DNA of 64,000 nt from Arthrobacter sp. AL12 (GTDB lineage: Bacteria; Actinomycetota; Actinomycetes; Actinomycetales; Micrococcaceae): assembly GCF_029960645.1 (NCBI RefSeq), contig NZ_JASBQY010000017.1, positions 28,423-92,422 of the forward strand, read 5' to 3'. A model generated the notes under the pieces. It was given only the letters and a program-made list of their open reading frames with translations, was not told the DNA's origin and ran no database searches. A program made the translations under genes and the position numbers. Of the stretch, positions 26,614-36,046 are shown in pieces; position 1 is the first letter of the stretch; each line of letters begins with the position of its first letter.

Positions 26614-26685
26614 GTGGATCCTCCTTGTCATGGCTCCCCTGCGGACATTTGCAGTAACAACCGGTTATCCCTAGCGAAAAGAAAC

Positions 26686-26710
26686 CACGGATGGATAAAA
26701 TTCATCCGTG
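26686..26710. promoter_or_regulatory. Inverted repeat in the gap before the MerR gene
   Basis: CACGGATG and CATCCGTG form an 8-bp inverted repeat with an AT-rich 9-base spacer, about 75 bp upstream of the MerR-type start in a 271-bp gap. It could be an operator for this regulator or a weak terminator of the DUF151 operon. Confidence 0.35.
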
Positions 26711-26884
26711 TCATTGTGCCGGGGCTGCACCTTCCAGTGTGACCTGAGCGGCTGTTGCGTGCAATGGGAACTTGTACTTCTGACGTTAGGCCTGCCGGGG
26801 CCCAAGGTCAAAGACGTTCGGGGTATTGCAGGGCGTGTCGAAACTTTCATCCTCGACTTTAACCTTAACGTGATGTCAGCCCGT

Positions 26885-27388
26885 TCAACCGGCGAAGTCT
26901 TCAGGCTCGACGTCGTCGAGGAACTCGCGGAAACGGCGCAGCTCCCCTTCCTCGTCGACGGCGGGACCCGGGTGGGTGTCTTCGCCCTCGTCGTGTTCGG
27001 TGATCCGCACGCCAGCCTCCTCCATCACGGCGTCGGCGCACCAGATCCGGCACTTCGCGCGGAGGGCCAGCGCGAGAGCGTCGGAGGCCCGGGAACTGAC
27101 CGTGGTCCCGTTCTCGAACTGCAACTGCCCGTAGAAGACGTTGTCCTCCACGGCCACGATGTTGACGCTGACGATTGTGTGGCCGAGGGTTTCGACGACG
27201 TCGATGAGCAGGTCGTGGGTCATGGGGCGCGGCGGCACGACCCCCTGCTGGGCCAGGGCGATCGCACTGGCCTCGGGGGTGCCGATCCAGATCGGCACAT
27301 GCCGCTCCCCGTGGATCTCCTTGAGCAGGACGAGCGGCTGGTTGGACGGAAGCTCTATCCGAACGCCTACAATTTCCACCTCAATCAT
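26885..27388 (-). CDS. DUF151 bifunctional nuclease-family protein
   Basis: A 167-residue protein of the DUF151/bifunctional nuclease family (Rv1829-like). Seen: MIEVEIVGVRIELPSNQP, VPIWIGTPEASAIA, RPMTHDLLIDVVETLG, VFYGQLQFENG and SRASDALALALRAKC, the conserved core. The C-terminus is acidic. Nuclease activity is described for plant and thermophile relatives; the bacterial role is unclear. Its ATG overlaps the ftsR stop by one base (TGATG), so they are coupled; an alternative start further upstream would overlap ftsR heavily. Confidence 0.85.
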   Translation of the reverse strand: MIEVEIVGVRIELPSNQPLVLLKEIHGERHVPIWIGTPEASAIALAQQGVVPPRPMTHDLLIDVVETLGHTIVSVNIVAVEDNVFYGQLQFENGTTVSSRASDALALALRAKCRIWCADAVMEEAGVRITEHDEGEDTHPGPAVDEEGELRRFREFLDDVEPEDFAG

Positions 27389-28110
27389 CAGATGTCCATC
27401 CTCGAGATGCGGTCTTGGACCAGGGCGCGGTGCAGTGTCAGGCACAGCTCGCTGATCTCCCGGGCGGCTTCGGCGGCACGCGCCTGGGAAGCGGCATCCT
27501 TGCGGGAGGTCAGGGTGGCCACCGCGCGCTCCACCAGACCGAACTCGCGTTCGGCGGCGGCCTGGAACGGCCGCAGGTGCCGTGGTTCCAGGCCGTGGCT
27601 CTCCAGCTGGACGCAGGCGCGTGCGACCTGGAGGGCGTGCTCGTCGAATTTGCCGTTGACATGGCCGATCAGGCCGTAGCTCAGGAGCGATTCGACCAGC
27701 GGCACGCTGGCGCCGGATTCGGTCCGGAGCTGTTCCTCGCTGAGCCGGCGGACCCGGTTGTGGAGCTCGGAGGCGAGTTCCTCGGAGACAATCCGCGGCG
27801 AGACCGTCACGCCGGGAGGCAGGTTGTCCGGACGTTCGCCGCGGTCGATCGCGTCGAGGTAGTCCTTGATGACCTTCAACGGCAGGTACTGGTCGCGCTG
27901 GAGGGCGAGCACGAAACGCAGCCGCTCGACGTCGTTCTCGCCGTACTGCCGGTACCCGGCGGGGGTCCGCTGGGGGTTGATCAGTCCCTTTTCCTCAAGG
28001 AACCGGATTTTTGACGCGGTCATATTGGGGAAGTCGTCGCTTAGCTGAGCCAGGACTTCCCCGATGTTCAGAACCTGGGGTCCGCGCCGTTCCGCTTGTG
28101 CCATGGCCAC
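27388..28110 (-). CDS. ftsR: MerR-family regulator FtsR (Rv1828-like)
   Basis: A regulator of up to 240 residues. Seen: an atypical MerR domain (LNIGEVLAQLSDDFPNMTASKIRFLEEKGLINPQR, GYRQY, DVERLRFVLALQRDQYLPLKVIKDYL) and a long helical effector domain. In Corynebacterium glutamicum the orthologue FtsR controls ftsZ expression. Its place between garA and the DUF151 gene matches Rv1828. Start choice lies between GTG 28110 and ATG 28104; neither has a strong ribosome site. Only 17 bp separate it from garA. Confidence 0.85.
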   Translation of the reverse strand: MAMAQAERRGPQVLNIGEVLAQLSDDFPNMTASKIRFLEEKGLINPQRTPAGYRQYGENDVERLRFVLALQRDQYLPLKVIKDYLDAIDRGERPDNLPPGVTVSPRIVSEELASELHNRVRRLSEEQLRTESGASVPLVESLLSYGLIGHVNGKFDEHALQVARACVQLESHGLEPRHLRPFQAAAEREFGLVERAVATLTSRKDAASQARAAEAAREISELCLTLHRALVQDRISRMDI

Positions 28111-28127
28111 AGGCAGCTACCCCGGAA

Positions 28128-28604
28128 TCAGACGTGGCCTGCTGCGCGGGCAGGGCTCAGGTAGAAGGTGAGGCGGAACTTCCCGATCTGCACTTCGTTG
28201 CCGGACTTCAGCTCGACGCTGTCGACGCGGTCGTGGTTCACGTACGTGCCGTTCAGGCTTCCGGTGTCCACCACTTCGAAGCTGCGCGCCGTACGGCGGA
28301 ACTCGACGTGCCGGCGCGAGACCGTGACGTCGTCGAGGAAGATGTCGGCGTCCGGGTGGCGGCCCGCCGTCGTGACGTCCGAGTCCAGCAGGAAGCGCGC
28401 GCCCATGTTCGGGCCGCTGTGCGCGACCAGCAGGGCCGAGCCGTACGGCAGCGCCTCCGCGGCGGTCCGCTCCTCGGCCGAGAGCTTCGGGGTGATCGTG
28501 GGTTCATCGCGGACCGGCGTGAGGTTGATCGACGTGGTCTCCGAAGACTTCACTCCACCCGTGCCAAAACCGTCACCGGTGTTGTTGCGTTCGTGCCCAA
28601 ACAT
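28128..28604 (-). CDS. garA: FHA-domain regulator GarA/OdhI
   Basis: A 158-residue phospho-switch protein that inhibits 2-oxoglutarate dehydrogenase and glutamate metabolism enzymes when unphosphorylated. Seen: the N-terminal phospho-acceptor motif ETTS (22-25, kinase target threonines) and a C-terminal FHA domain with GR (81-82), SRRH (96-99) and NGTYVN (118-123). All phosphothreonine-binding residues are present, so the self-inhibition switch should operate. The ATG is preceded by GGAGGAATC. PknB/PknG-type kinases phosphorylate it in relatives. It lies between gcvH and ftsR as in mycobacteria. Confidence 0.93.
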   Translation of the reverse strand: MFGHERNNTGDGFGTGGVKSSETTSINLTPVRDEPTITPKLSAEERTAAEALPYGSALLVAHSGPNMGARFLLDSDVTTAGRHPDADIFLDDVTVSRRHVEFRRTARSFEVVDTGSLNGTYVNHDRVDSVELKSGNEVQIGKFRLTFYLSPARAAGHV

Positions 28605-28757
28605 TGATTCCTCCATTCGCTGCAGGTGTCCCCCCTGCAAACAACGCATGCCGTCCGGAAGTGCCTGGCAAATCCGGGATTCAACCCTTCGGCGGGGCGT
28701 CGTTTGGCTGGTTTCCCAGCGCTGGAAACAACGACCCGGACCGAAAGGCCTTTAGCT

Positions 28758-29144
28758 TTAGCCTACCTGCTGTTCGTACTCCGATGCACTGAGGAGCGAC
28801 TCGATCGCGTCGGCTTCAGCCGGCTTGATTTCCATCAGCCAGCCCTCGCCGTAGGGATCCGAATTGATCAGGGCGGAATCGGTGTCCAGTGCCTCGTTGC
28901 GGGACACCACCTCACCGGACACCGGGGCGTAGATGTCGCTGACGCTTTTGGTGGACTCGACCTCGCCGATCACGTCGTTTGCCTTGATCGTCGTGCCGAC
29001 CTCCGGCATCTGGGCATAGACGACGTCCCCAAGGGCGTCCTGGGCAAAATCAGTGATGCCCACGCGCACGACGCCGTCGGCGTTCGGGGCGGAAACCCAT
29101 TCGTGTTCTGCGGTGTAGGACAGCTCTTCGGGAATGATGCTCAT
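28758..29144 (-). CDS. gcvH: Glycine cleavage system H protein
   Basis: A 128-residue lipoyl carrier protein that shuttles the aminomethyl group between P, T and L proteins. Seen: YTAEHEWV, GITDFAQDALGDVVYAQMPEVG, and lipoylation site ESTKSVSD with Lys66. The rest of the gcv genes are not in the window. The ATG has AAAGG upstream. Read on the minus strand, TATACT at 29209-29214 is a plausible -10 but lacks a convincing -35. Confidence 0.94.
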   Translation of the reverse strand: MSIIPEELSYTAEHEWVSAPNADGVVRVGITDFAQDALGDVVYAQMPEVGTTIKANDVIGEVESTKSVSDIYAPVSGEVVSRNEALDTDSALINSDPYGEGWLMEIKPAEADAIESLLSASEYEQQVG

Positions 29145-29291
29145 GACGGGCCTTTCGTCGGGTCAATCACCAATATCGGCGGCGGGCATGTGAACGGCCC
29201 GCCGCTGAAAGTATAGGCATATCCGGTCGGGCCCGGGGAGGACTCTGGCATGATGGGGCGATGACGGAAATTCCCGGTAACGGCTAGGCAA

Positions 29292-30161
29292 ATGCCCGAG
29301 CTTCCGGAGGTGGCTGCCCTGGCGGACTTCCTGGCCGCGCGTCTGCTCGGCGCTGCCGTCACGAAGATCCAGATCGTCTCCTTCGCGGTGCTCAAAACGG
29401 CGGATCCCCCCATCTCCGGGCTGGAGGGCCGGACTGTGACCGGGGTGCGCCGCTTTGGCAAGTTCGTCAGCCTGGAGGCCGACGGGCTGTATTTTGTCTT
29501 CCACCTGGCGCGGGCCGGCTGGGTCCGCTTCACCGACGCCCCCACGGGCACGCCCCTGAAAATGGGAAAGGGGCACATCGCGGTGCGGCTGTCATTTTCC
29601 GGCCCCTCCGGCCCCGTGGATCTTGACCTGACCGAGGCCGGCACCAAGAAGAGCCTGGCGGTTTACGTCGTCCGGGATCCCTCCGACGTACCCGGGATTG
29701 CCGCGCTGGGCCCGGATCCGTTCAGCGCCGGGTTCGACGTCGATGCCCTGGCCGGGATCCTGGCTTCCAGTTCGCAGCAGATCAAGGGAGTCCTGCGGAG
29801 CCAGAGCGTCATCGCCGGCATCGGCAACGCCTACAGCGACGAGATCCTGCACGCGGCCCGGATGTCGCCGTTCGCCCTTGCCCGGTCCCTGGACCGGGAG
29901 TCGGTCCAGCGGCTCTACGGCGCGATCCACGGCGTCCTGGGGACCGCGCTGCTGGACGCCAGCGGCAAACCGCCCCGTGAACTCAAGGACACCAAACGCA
30001 GCCACCTGAGGGTCCACGGGCGGGCCGGCGAGGCGTGCCCGGTGTGCGGGGACACGGTCCGCGAGGTCTCCTTCGCGGACACGGGCCTGCAGTACTGTCC
30101 CGGCTGCCAGACGCAGGGAAAAATCCTGGCCGACCGCCGGACGTCACGCTTCCTGAAGTAG
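29292..30161 (+). CDS. Fpg/Nei-family DNA glycosylase
   Basis: A 289-residue bifunctional glycosylase/AP lyase for oxidised bases. Seen: the catalytic N-terminus MPELPEV (Pro2, Glu3 after Met removal), the helix-two-turn-helix (GIGNAYSDEILHAARMSP), and a C-terminal zinc finger with Cys249, Cys252, Cys269, Cys272 followed by GKILADRRTSR. The sequence between is divergent from classical MutM, so it may be one of the actinobacterial Fpg/Nei paralogues rather than MutM itself. The ATG gives the obligatory N-terminal proline. Confidence 0.88.
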   Translation: MPELPEVAALADFLAARLLGAAVTKIQIVSFAVLKTADPPISGLEGRTVTGVRRFGKFVSLEADGLYFVFHLARAGWVRFTDAPTGTPLKMGKGHIAVRLSFSGPSGPVDLDLTEAGTKKSLAVYVVRDPSDVPGIAALGPDPFSAGFDVDALAGILASSSQQIKGVLRSQSVIAGIGNAYSDEILHAARMSPFALARSLDRESVQRLYGAIHGVLGTALLDASGKPPRELKDTKRSHLRVHGRAGEACPVCGDTVREVSFADTGLQYCPGCQTQGKILADRRTSRFLK

Positions 30162-30230
30162 CCGGCGGGCCGGCCGGTAAGTGGGGCCGGCGCGTCAGGG
30201 GCCGGGCCGGCAGCACCCGGACAACAGAAA

Positions 30231-30263
30231 ACCCCGCCACTCCCTGGTCGGGAATGGCGGGGT
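30231..30263. terminator. Bidirectional terminator between glycosylase gene and tRNA-Pro
   Basis: A 14-bp stem (ACCCCGCCAxTCCC with its complement, one mismatch) and a 5-base loop. Read on the minus strand it is followed by TTTTCTGTT, which suits termination of the tRNA transcript. Confidence 0.7.
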
Positions 30264-30272
30264 AATTTCTGT

Positions 30273-30349
<77 letters not shown>

Positions 30350-30510
30350 CTGGTTCCGCCGTTCTCCGCTCCCGATGTCATTCTCTTCTCAAAGAATTCC
30401 ATCTGAGCAGTCCGGCCGAACCACCTCCAAAAGCTTACACGATTCCGGAGGGTGCCCGTGACACTTTCAGCATGCCACGGGAACTTTCTTCCCTCCGCGG
30501 GCGCGCGGAA

Positions 30511-32061
30511 TCAGCGCTTCTTGCCGCGCTTTTCCCGCACACGCATGTTGACCTCGATCGGCGTGCCCTCGAATCCGAAGGTTTCCCGGAGCCGGCGGGT
30601 GATGAAGCGGCGGTAGCCCGGGTCCAGGAAGCCCGTGGTAAAGAGCACGAACTTCGGCGGACGGCTGGAGGCCTGCGTGCCGAAGAGGATTCGGGGCTGC
30701 TTGCCGCCGCGGACCGGGTGCGGGTGCGCCGCGACCAGCTCGCCGAGGAAGGCGTTGAGCCGCCCGGTGGGAATGCGCTTGTCCCAGCTTTCCAGGGCGG
30801 TGTCCAGGGCCGGGACCAGCCGGTCCTTGTGCCACCCGGTCAGCGCCGAGATGTTGACCCGCGGCGCCCAGGCCACGTGGGCCAGGTCCTGCTCGATTTC
30901 GCGCTCCAGGTAGATGCGGCGTTCGTCGTCCAGCAGGTCCCACTTGTTGAACGCGAGCACCAGGGCCCGGCCGGATTCGATGGCCAGCTGCAGGATGCGG
31001 ACATCCTGCTCGCTGAGAACCTCGTCCACTGCGAGGAGCACGACGGCGACCTCCGCCTTTTCGAGGGCGCTCTGCGTGCGCAGCGAGGCGTAGAAGTCGG
31101 CGCCCTGCGCCATGTGCTGGCGGCGGCGGATACCGGCGGTGTCCACGAAACGCCAGGTGCGGTCGCCGAGTTCGATGAACTCATCGACCGGGTCACGCGT
31201 GGTGCCGGCGGTGTTGTCCACCACAACGCGCTCGGAACCGGCCAGCTTGTTCAGCAGCGAGGACTTGCCCACGTTCGGACGCCCGATGAGGGCGATGCGG
31301 CGCGGGCCGCCGGAGCGCTCCAGGCCTTCGATCGTGGAGTACTCCGGAAGAGTGTCCATGACATGGTCCAGCAGGTCGGCGACGCCGCGGCCGTGCAGCG
31401 CCGAGACCGGGTAGGGCTCGCCGAAGCCGAGGCCCCAGAGCCTGGCCGAGTCGGCTTCCTGCGCGAAGTCGTCCACCTTGTTGGCCACCATGATGACCGG
31501 TTTCTTGGACTTGCGGAGCATCTTCACGACGGCTTCGTCCGTGGCGGTCGCGCCCACGGCGGAGTCGACGACGAACAGCACGGCGTCGGCGAGTTCCACA
31601 GCCATCTCGGCCTGTTCGGCAACGCGGGCGTGGATGCCGCGGGCATCGTGCTCCCAGCCGCCGGTGTCGACGACCGTGAAGTTCCGGCCGTTCCAGGTGG
31701 CCGAGTACATCACGCGGTCGCGCGTGACGCCCGGGGTGTCTTCCACCACGGCTTCGCGGCGGCCGAGGATCCGGTTCACCAGCGTGGACTTGCCGACGTT
31801 GGGCCGGCCGATGATGGCCAGGACCGGATCAAGCTTGACCGGGCCGTCGAATTCCTCATCGTCGTACTCGCCGCTCAGGAGGGCGGCGTCGTCTTCGTCC
31901 AGATCGTAGTCATCCAGGCCGGCCCGGAGGGAGGCCGCGCGGACCTCGGCTTCCGCATCGTCCAGGGCGGCCAGATTCTCGGCCACCTGGTCCGTGCCGG
32001 TGGGCGTGTATTCGTCTTCGCCGGCGCCAAATTGGCCGGAGGTTTGAGTCGTATCGCTCAT
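30511..32061 (-). CDS. der: Ribosome biogenesis GTPase Der (EngA)
   Basis: A 516-residue tandem GTPase required for 50S subunit assembly. Seen: two G domains each with GRPNVGKS (first at about 85-93), DTPGVTRD and DTAGI-type G3 loops, NKVD/NKWD G4 motifs, and a C-terminal KH-like domain ending in basic residues (RVREKRGKKR). An acidic extension of about 78 residues precedes the first G domain, as in other actinobacteria. The ATG overlaps the upstream acyltransferase stop (ATGA). Confidence 0.95.
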   Translation of the reverse strand: MSDTTQTSGQFGAGEDEYTPTGTDQVAENLAALDDAEAEVRAASLRAGLDDYDLDEDDAALLSGEYDDEEFDGPVKLDPVLAIIGRPNVGKSTLVNRILGRREAVVEDTPGVTRDRVMYSATWNGRNFTVVDTGGWEHDARGIHARVAEQAEMAVELADAVLFVVDSAVGATATDEAVVKMLRKSKKPVIMVANKVDDFAQEADSARLWGLGFGEPYPVSALHGRGVADLLDHVMDTLPEYSTIEGLERSGGPRRIALIGRPNVGKSSLLNKLAGSERVVVDNTAGTTRDPVDEFIELGDRTWRFVDTAGIRRRQHMAQGADFYASLRTQSALEKAEVAVVLLAVDEVLSEQDVRILQLAIESGRALVLAFNKWDLLDDERRIYLEREIEQDLAHVAWAPRVNISALTGWHKDRLVPALDTALESWDKRIPTGRLNAFLGELVAAHPHPVRGGKQPRILFGTQASSRPPKFVLFTTGFLDPGYRRFITRRLRETFGFEGTPIEVNMRVREKRGKKR

Positions 32062-32825
32062 TGCACTTTCCTTATGGGGTGATCTGCCGGCGTCCCGGCT
32101 ACTGCTTCATGACGTTCTTGCGGGGAATCCGCGTCGGGCAAGGGCTGCCCTGTTCTTTGGATCGAGTCCTGGACATGGCGAGCCAGCGCGGCGCGGATCT
32201 CGGTTCCGGCCCTGTCCATTGAAACACGCCCGGTCTCGCCGGGCCTGCGGCTGACATTGAGGGCTCCGCCGAAGCTGACGTGCAGCCTGCGGCGCAGCCG
32301 GGGCACGGCGTCGAGGTGTTCGACGCCGGTCCGGGTCCCGAGGATGGCCACGGGCACCACGGTCGCTCCGGAGTTCAGCGCGAGCCAGGCCACCCCCTTG
32401 TTGATGGCGGAGGCTTCACCGCTCCCCCGCGTGCCTTCGGGAAGAATGCCGACGCACCGTCCGGCGTCGAGCACGCCCTTGGCCGCGAGCAGGGCCGCCC
32501 GGTCGCCCGAGCGGTCCACCGCCAGCTGGCCGGAGGCCCGCAGCACGCGGCCGAGGAGGCCGGTGAACATTTCCTGCTTGACCAGGATATGCATGGCGCG
32601 CGGTGACGCCCCGAACATCACCGGTCCGTCCAGGAAACTGATGTGGTTGCCGGCGAAGATCACCGGACCCGTCGCCGGCACGTTGGACCGCCCGGTGACC
32701 GACGTCCGGTAGAGGACGTGGTTCAGGGTCCAGCCCACGGGCCGGCTCCAGATGGTGGTCCAGCGGCCCGGCAGTGCGGCCCGGGCCGGGGAGGGAACAG
32801 CCGGCTGCTGCCCGGCGTCAGTCAC
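32058..32825 (-). CDS. PlsC-type lysophospholipid acyltransferase
   Basis: A 255-residue LPLAT enzyme. Seen: catalytic NHISFLD (60-66), VDRSGDR, and PEGTRG (129-134) with a following VPVAILGTRTG. No strong transmembrane helix, so probably peripheral. It is embedded in the cmk-der operon, overlapping cmk by 8 bp and der by 4 bp. The GTG start has AGGGG upstream; a longer frame begins 12 codons earlier inside cmk and has no support. It differs from the acyltransferase at 14789 in sequence but has the same fold. Confidence 0.87.
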   Translation of the reverse strand: MTDAGQQPAVPSPARAALPGRWTTIWSRPVGWTLNHVLYRTSVTGRSNVPATGPVIFAGNHISFLDGPVMFGASPRAMHILVKQEMFTGLLGRVLRASGQLAVDRSGDRAALLAAKGVLDAGRCVGILPEGTRGSGEASAINKGVAWLALNSGATVVPVAILGTRTGVEHLDAVPRLRRRLHVSFGGALNVSRRPGETGRVSMDRAGTEIRAALARHVQDSIQRTGQPLPDADSPQERHEAVAGTPADHPIRKVQ

Positions 32826-33546
32826 GGTGGAGCCCCTGATGGTTGACGATGCTGTCCACAATGCCGAGTGCGGCGTCGACGGTCCCGGCGAAGTCGAGCT
32901 CCGAGGAGTCCAGCGTCACCACACCGTCGGCGGCCCGGGTGAAGTTCACCACGGTCGAGTCCTTCGCATCGCGCTGGGTGACCTGCGCGGCGAGCTGTTC
33001 GGCGCTCTGGCTGCCGCCGAGCTGGATGCCCCGGCGGCGCAGGCGCGCCTCTTCGCTCGCGGTGAGGAGCATCCGCACCTCGGCGTGGGGCGCGACGACG
33101 GTGGTGATGTCCCGGCCTTCGACCACCATGCGGCGGTGGTGCTTTTCGATCAGCTCGCGCTGCCGGCGGATCAGTTCGGTGCGGGCGCCGAGGGTGGTGG
33201 CGACGGCGCTGACGGCGGCGGAGATCGACGGCTCGCGGATCGCGAGGGTGACGTCGGCGCCGCCGACCAGCACGTATTCCTCCCGCGGGCTGGTGCTGAT
33301 GTCCAGAGGGAAGCTCTTGGAGGCTGCCTCGACGGCGGCGCCGTCGTCCAGGTCCGTGCCGCTGTCCAGGCAGAACCAGGTCAGGGCACGGTACATGGCG
33401 CCGGTGTCGAGGTAAGCCAGTTTGAGCCGGCGTGCCACCTCTCTGCTGACGCTGGACTTGCCCGATCCGGACGGCCCGTCGATGGCGACGACAAGGCTCT
33501 TTCCGGGGCGCATTACGTCCACGGTTTCGATAAGTTCCTGGGTCAT
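32818..33546 (-). CDS. cmk: Cytidylate kinase
   Basis: A 242-residue (d)CMP kinase of nucleotide salvage. Seen: P-loop GPSGSGKS (24-31), LDTGAMYRALTW, the NMP-binding insert typical of bacterial CMP kinases, and VVEGRDITTVVAP with a lid of Arg-rich ARLRRRGIQ. The start used is the ATG overlapping the tyrA stop (TAATG); an ATG six codons upstream is also in frame. The order tyrA-cmk-der recurs in actinobacteria. Confidence 0.93.
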   Translation of the reverse strand: MTQELIETVDVMRPGKSLVVAIDGPSGSGKSSVSREVARRLKLAYLDTGAMYRALTWFCLDSGTDLDDGAAVEAASKSFPLDISTSPREEYVLVGGADVTLAIREPSISAAVSAVATTLGARTELIRRQRELIEKHHRRMVVEGRDITTVVAPHAEVRMLLTASEEARLRRRGIQLGGSQSAEQLAAQVTQRDAKDSTVVNFTRAADGVVTLDSSELDFAGTVDAALGIVDSIVNHQGLHRD

Positions 33547-34655
33547 TACTGGAGTACCCGCCATCCACGGTCATTGAGGGCTTCGATTAACAGTTCGTGC
33601 TTGTTCGGCAGCACGGAGATTTCCGCCATGCCCACGTTCTGTCCGGAGGAGTGGTCCAGCCGGAGGTCCTCGAGGTTGACGCCGATCTCGCCGATCTCGG
33701 TCAGCAGCCTGGCGATCTGTCCGGGCGTGTCATCCACCAGGACCGTCAGCCAGGAGTAGGCCTGCGGCGGTCCGCCGTGCTTGCCCGGGATGCGGGCCTG
33801 GCCGGCGTTGCCTTCGCTGATCAGCTGGGCCAGGTCGAGCCGGGCGCCGGGCGCTGTCGGGTTCTCAAGCGTCCCGATGAGCCGGTTGAGGTCCTCGCGG
33901 AGGCCGTGCAGGATCTCCACGACCTTGTCCGCGTTCGCGCCGAGGATTTGCACCCACAGGGTCGGATCACTGGCCGCGATCCGGGTGACGTCCCGCAGGC
34001 CGTTCCCGGCGAGCGACAGCGCGTGCAGGGGGGTGCCCTGCAGCCGGCTGGCCACGAGCGAGGACACCACCTGCGGCACGTGCGACACCAACGCCACGGC
34101 CTCGTCGTGTTCCTCGGCGCCGAATTCGGACACGACAGCGCCCAGGTCCGCAGCCAGCGCACGCGCCGCCTGCAGCGCCCGGGGCAGGGTCTCGTCCGCG
34201 GGGCACAGGACCCACGGCATCGAGGTGAAGAGCTCGCCGCGGGCTGCGACAGGGCCCGACTTTTCACGGCCGGCCATCGGGTGGGTGCCCACGTAGCGGC
34301 CGAGGTCAGCGCCCCGGGCCCGGAGCTCGGCCAGGATGGCCGCCTTCACGCTGGCGATGTCCACGACTGTTGCCGCCGGGTAGTCCCTGAGGGCGCGTTC
34401 CACGACGTCCGCCGTGACGTCCGGCGGCGCGGCGACCACCACGAGTTCCGGCTGCTCGCCGTCAAGGCCCGCCAAAGGCAGGCCCGCGCCGATGTCGACG
34501 GCGACGGCCTGGTTGGTGGGCGAGGGGTCGGAGAGGAAGACTGCCACTCCGCGGCCCCGCAGCCCCAGCCCGATGCTGGTGCCAAGGAGCCCGGTCCCCA
34601 CGACCACCACCGGACCGTTGAGGTGGCCGCGGCCGTGGGTGCGAAAGGCGGACAT
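33546..34655 (-). CDS. tyrA: Prephenate dehydrogenase with C-terminal ACT domain
   Basis: A 369-residue NAD(P)-dependent enzyme that makes 4-hydroxyphenylpyruvate for tyrosine. Seen: Rossmann motif GTGLLG (20-25), DIASVKAAI, the catalytic His in GTHPMAGREKSG, a HDEAVALVSHVPQ helix, then an ACT-like domain (SWLTVLVDDTPGQIARLLTEIGEIGVNLEDLRLDHS) likely for tyrosine feedback. It is coupled to cmk and only 2 bp after rluB. Confidence 0.92.
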   Translation of the reverse strand: MSAFRTHGRGHLNGPVVVVGTGLLGTSIGLGLRGRGVAVFLSDPSPTNQAVAVDIGAGLPLAGLDGEQPELVVVAAPPDVTADVVERALRDYPAATVVDIASVKAAILAELRARGADLGRYVGTHPMAGREKSGPVAARGELFTSMPWVLCPADETLPRALQAARALAADLGAVVSEFGAEEHDEAVALVSHVPQVVSSLVASRLQGTPLHALSLAGNGLRDVTRIAASDPTLWVQILGANADKVVEILHGLREDLNRLIGTLENPTAPGARLDLAQLISEGNAGQARIPGKHGGPPQAYSWLTVLVDDTPGQIARLLTEIGEIGVNLEDLRLDHSSGQNVGMAEISVLPNKHELLIEALNDRGWRVLQ

Positions 34656-34657
34656 GC

Positions 34658-35935
34658 CTAGAGCCCTACGGATGCCAGCAGGTGGCCGACTTCCTGCTTG
34701 CCGAGGTTGCGGATGCTGCCCTGGCGCTGGTCGCCCAGGCCGATGGGGCCGACCTTCACACGGACCAGGCGCAGCACCGGGAAACCGACAGCGTCGAAGA
34801 GACGACGGACGATCCGGTTCTTGCCCGAGTGCAGCACGACCTCAATCAGGACGTGGCCCGGGGTGGAGTCCACCAGCTTGAAGGAGTCAACCGATGCGAT
34901 GCCGTCCTCGAGTTCGACGCCGGCCTTGAGCTCGGCGCCGATGCCCTGCGGGAACGGCCCGCGGACCTGCACCAGGTAGGTCTTGGGGACTTCGTAGGAG
35001 GGGTGCGTCAGGCGGTTGGCGAGTTCGCCGTCGTTCGTCAGCAGCAGCAGCCCCTCGGTGGACACGTCGAGGCGTCCGACGTGGAACAGTCGTTCGCCGT
35101 GGCTGTTGCGGACGAAATCGCTGATGCAGGGACGGCCGTCCGGGTCTTCCATCGTGGAGACAACGCCCTTGGGCTTGTTGAACACCATGTAGACCATGTT
35201 CTCGTCGAGCTGGATCCGCAGCCCGTCCACATGGATCACGGCGTTGGTCGGGTCGACGCGGACGCCGAGCTCGGTGACGACCTGGCCGTCGACCTCAACC
35301 CGGCCCTCGGCGATCATCTCCTCGCAGACGCGCCGTGAGGCGACGCCGGCCGAGGCCATGACCTTCTGGAGGCGGATGCCGTCCTGGTCGTGCAGGTCGG
35401 ACTGGGGCACGTCGGCGCGGGGGCCGCGCTTGCGGGCCGGCTTGCGCACGGGGCCGAGGTTCTGGCCGAAGCGTTCGCTGCCGAAGGCGCGGGGGCCGGC
35501 GGCCTTGGGGGCGCCGGTGCGCGGCTTGGGCTTGAGCGCGCCGGGGGTGCCGGGGGCCTTGCCGAAGCCGGGCTTGCGGGCGGCGGCCTTGCGGGCTGCC
35601 TCCTTGCCGGAGGGCGCCTTGGACTTCCAGTCGCCGGAAGCGGGCCGGGCTGCCGGCGGCGTGCCGTCAGGACCCTGCAGGTCCGGATCGATGAAGGCCT
35701 CTTCGCGGGGCTTGGGGTGCTTGAAGGGGCGGTCCGCGCCGCCCTTGTAGCCCGCTCCCCCGGCGCGGCTTCCGCCGCCCTGCGCGCCGCGGCCTGAGCC
35801 GCCCTTGTAGTCGGCTCCGCCGCTGCGTCCTGCGCCGCCCTGTGCGCCGCGGCCTGAGCCCTGCGCTGAGTTTTGTCCGGCACTGTTGCGTCCCGAACCG
35901 TTACGTGGTGAACCCTGGCGTCCCGCCTGTGTCAT
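34658..35935 (-). CDS. Ribosomal large-subunit pseudouridine synthase (RluB type) with long basic extension
   Basis: A 425-residue pseudouridine synthase. Seen: an N-terminal region of about 180 residues of low complexity (Gly/Arg/Ala-rich, with GRGAQGG and YKGG repeats), an S4 RNA-binding domain (IRLQKVMASAGVASRR), then the catalytic domain with GRLDVSTEGLLLLTNDG (Asp) and VPKTYLVQV. By family it modifies 23S rRNA near position 2605. The extension is probably a disordered RNA-binding tail. The ATG has AAGGACGG; a start 16 codons upstream has no such site. It follows scpB as in Rv1710-Rv1711. Confidence 0.9.
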   Translation of the reverse strand: MTQAGRQGSPRNGSGRNSAGQNSAQGSGRGAQGGAGRSGGADYKGGSGRGAQGGGSRAGGAGYKGGADRPFKHPKPREEAFIDPDLQGPDGTPPAARPASGDWKSKAPSGKEAARKAAARKPGFGKAPGTPGALKPKPRTGAPKAAGPRAFGSERFGQNLGPVRKPARKRGPRADVPQSDLHDQDGIRLQKVMASAGVASRRVCEEMIAEGRVEVDGQVVTELGVRVDPTNAVIHVDGLRIQLDENMVYMVFNKPKGVVSTMEDPDGRPCISDFVRNSHGERLFHVGRLDVSTEGLLLLTNDGELANRLTHPSYEVPKTYLVQVRGPFPQGIGAELKAGVELEDGIASVDSFKLVDSTPGHVLIEVVLHSGKNRIVRRLFDAVGFPVLRLVRVKVGPIGLGDQRQGSIRNLGKQEVGHLLASVGL

Positions 35936-36046
35936 GACCCGTCCTTCGTTTGTTGGCCGACGGCCGCTGTCTCCCGACAACACCCGCCTGCTGGGGCAAA
36001 AAGCTTCTGCCCTGGTGGTTACTGGTGCGCAGGCAGTTGGTCCTGC

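Noticed and set aside
29145..29291. A glycine riboswitch upstream of gcvH
   Set aside because: The gap is short, and I could not find the conserved aptamer core; only a GGCGGGC/GCCCGCC hairpin and a possible -10 are visible.
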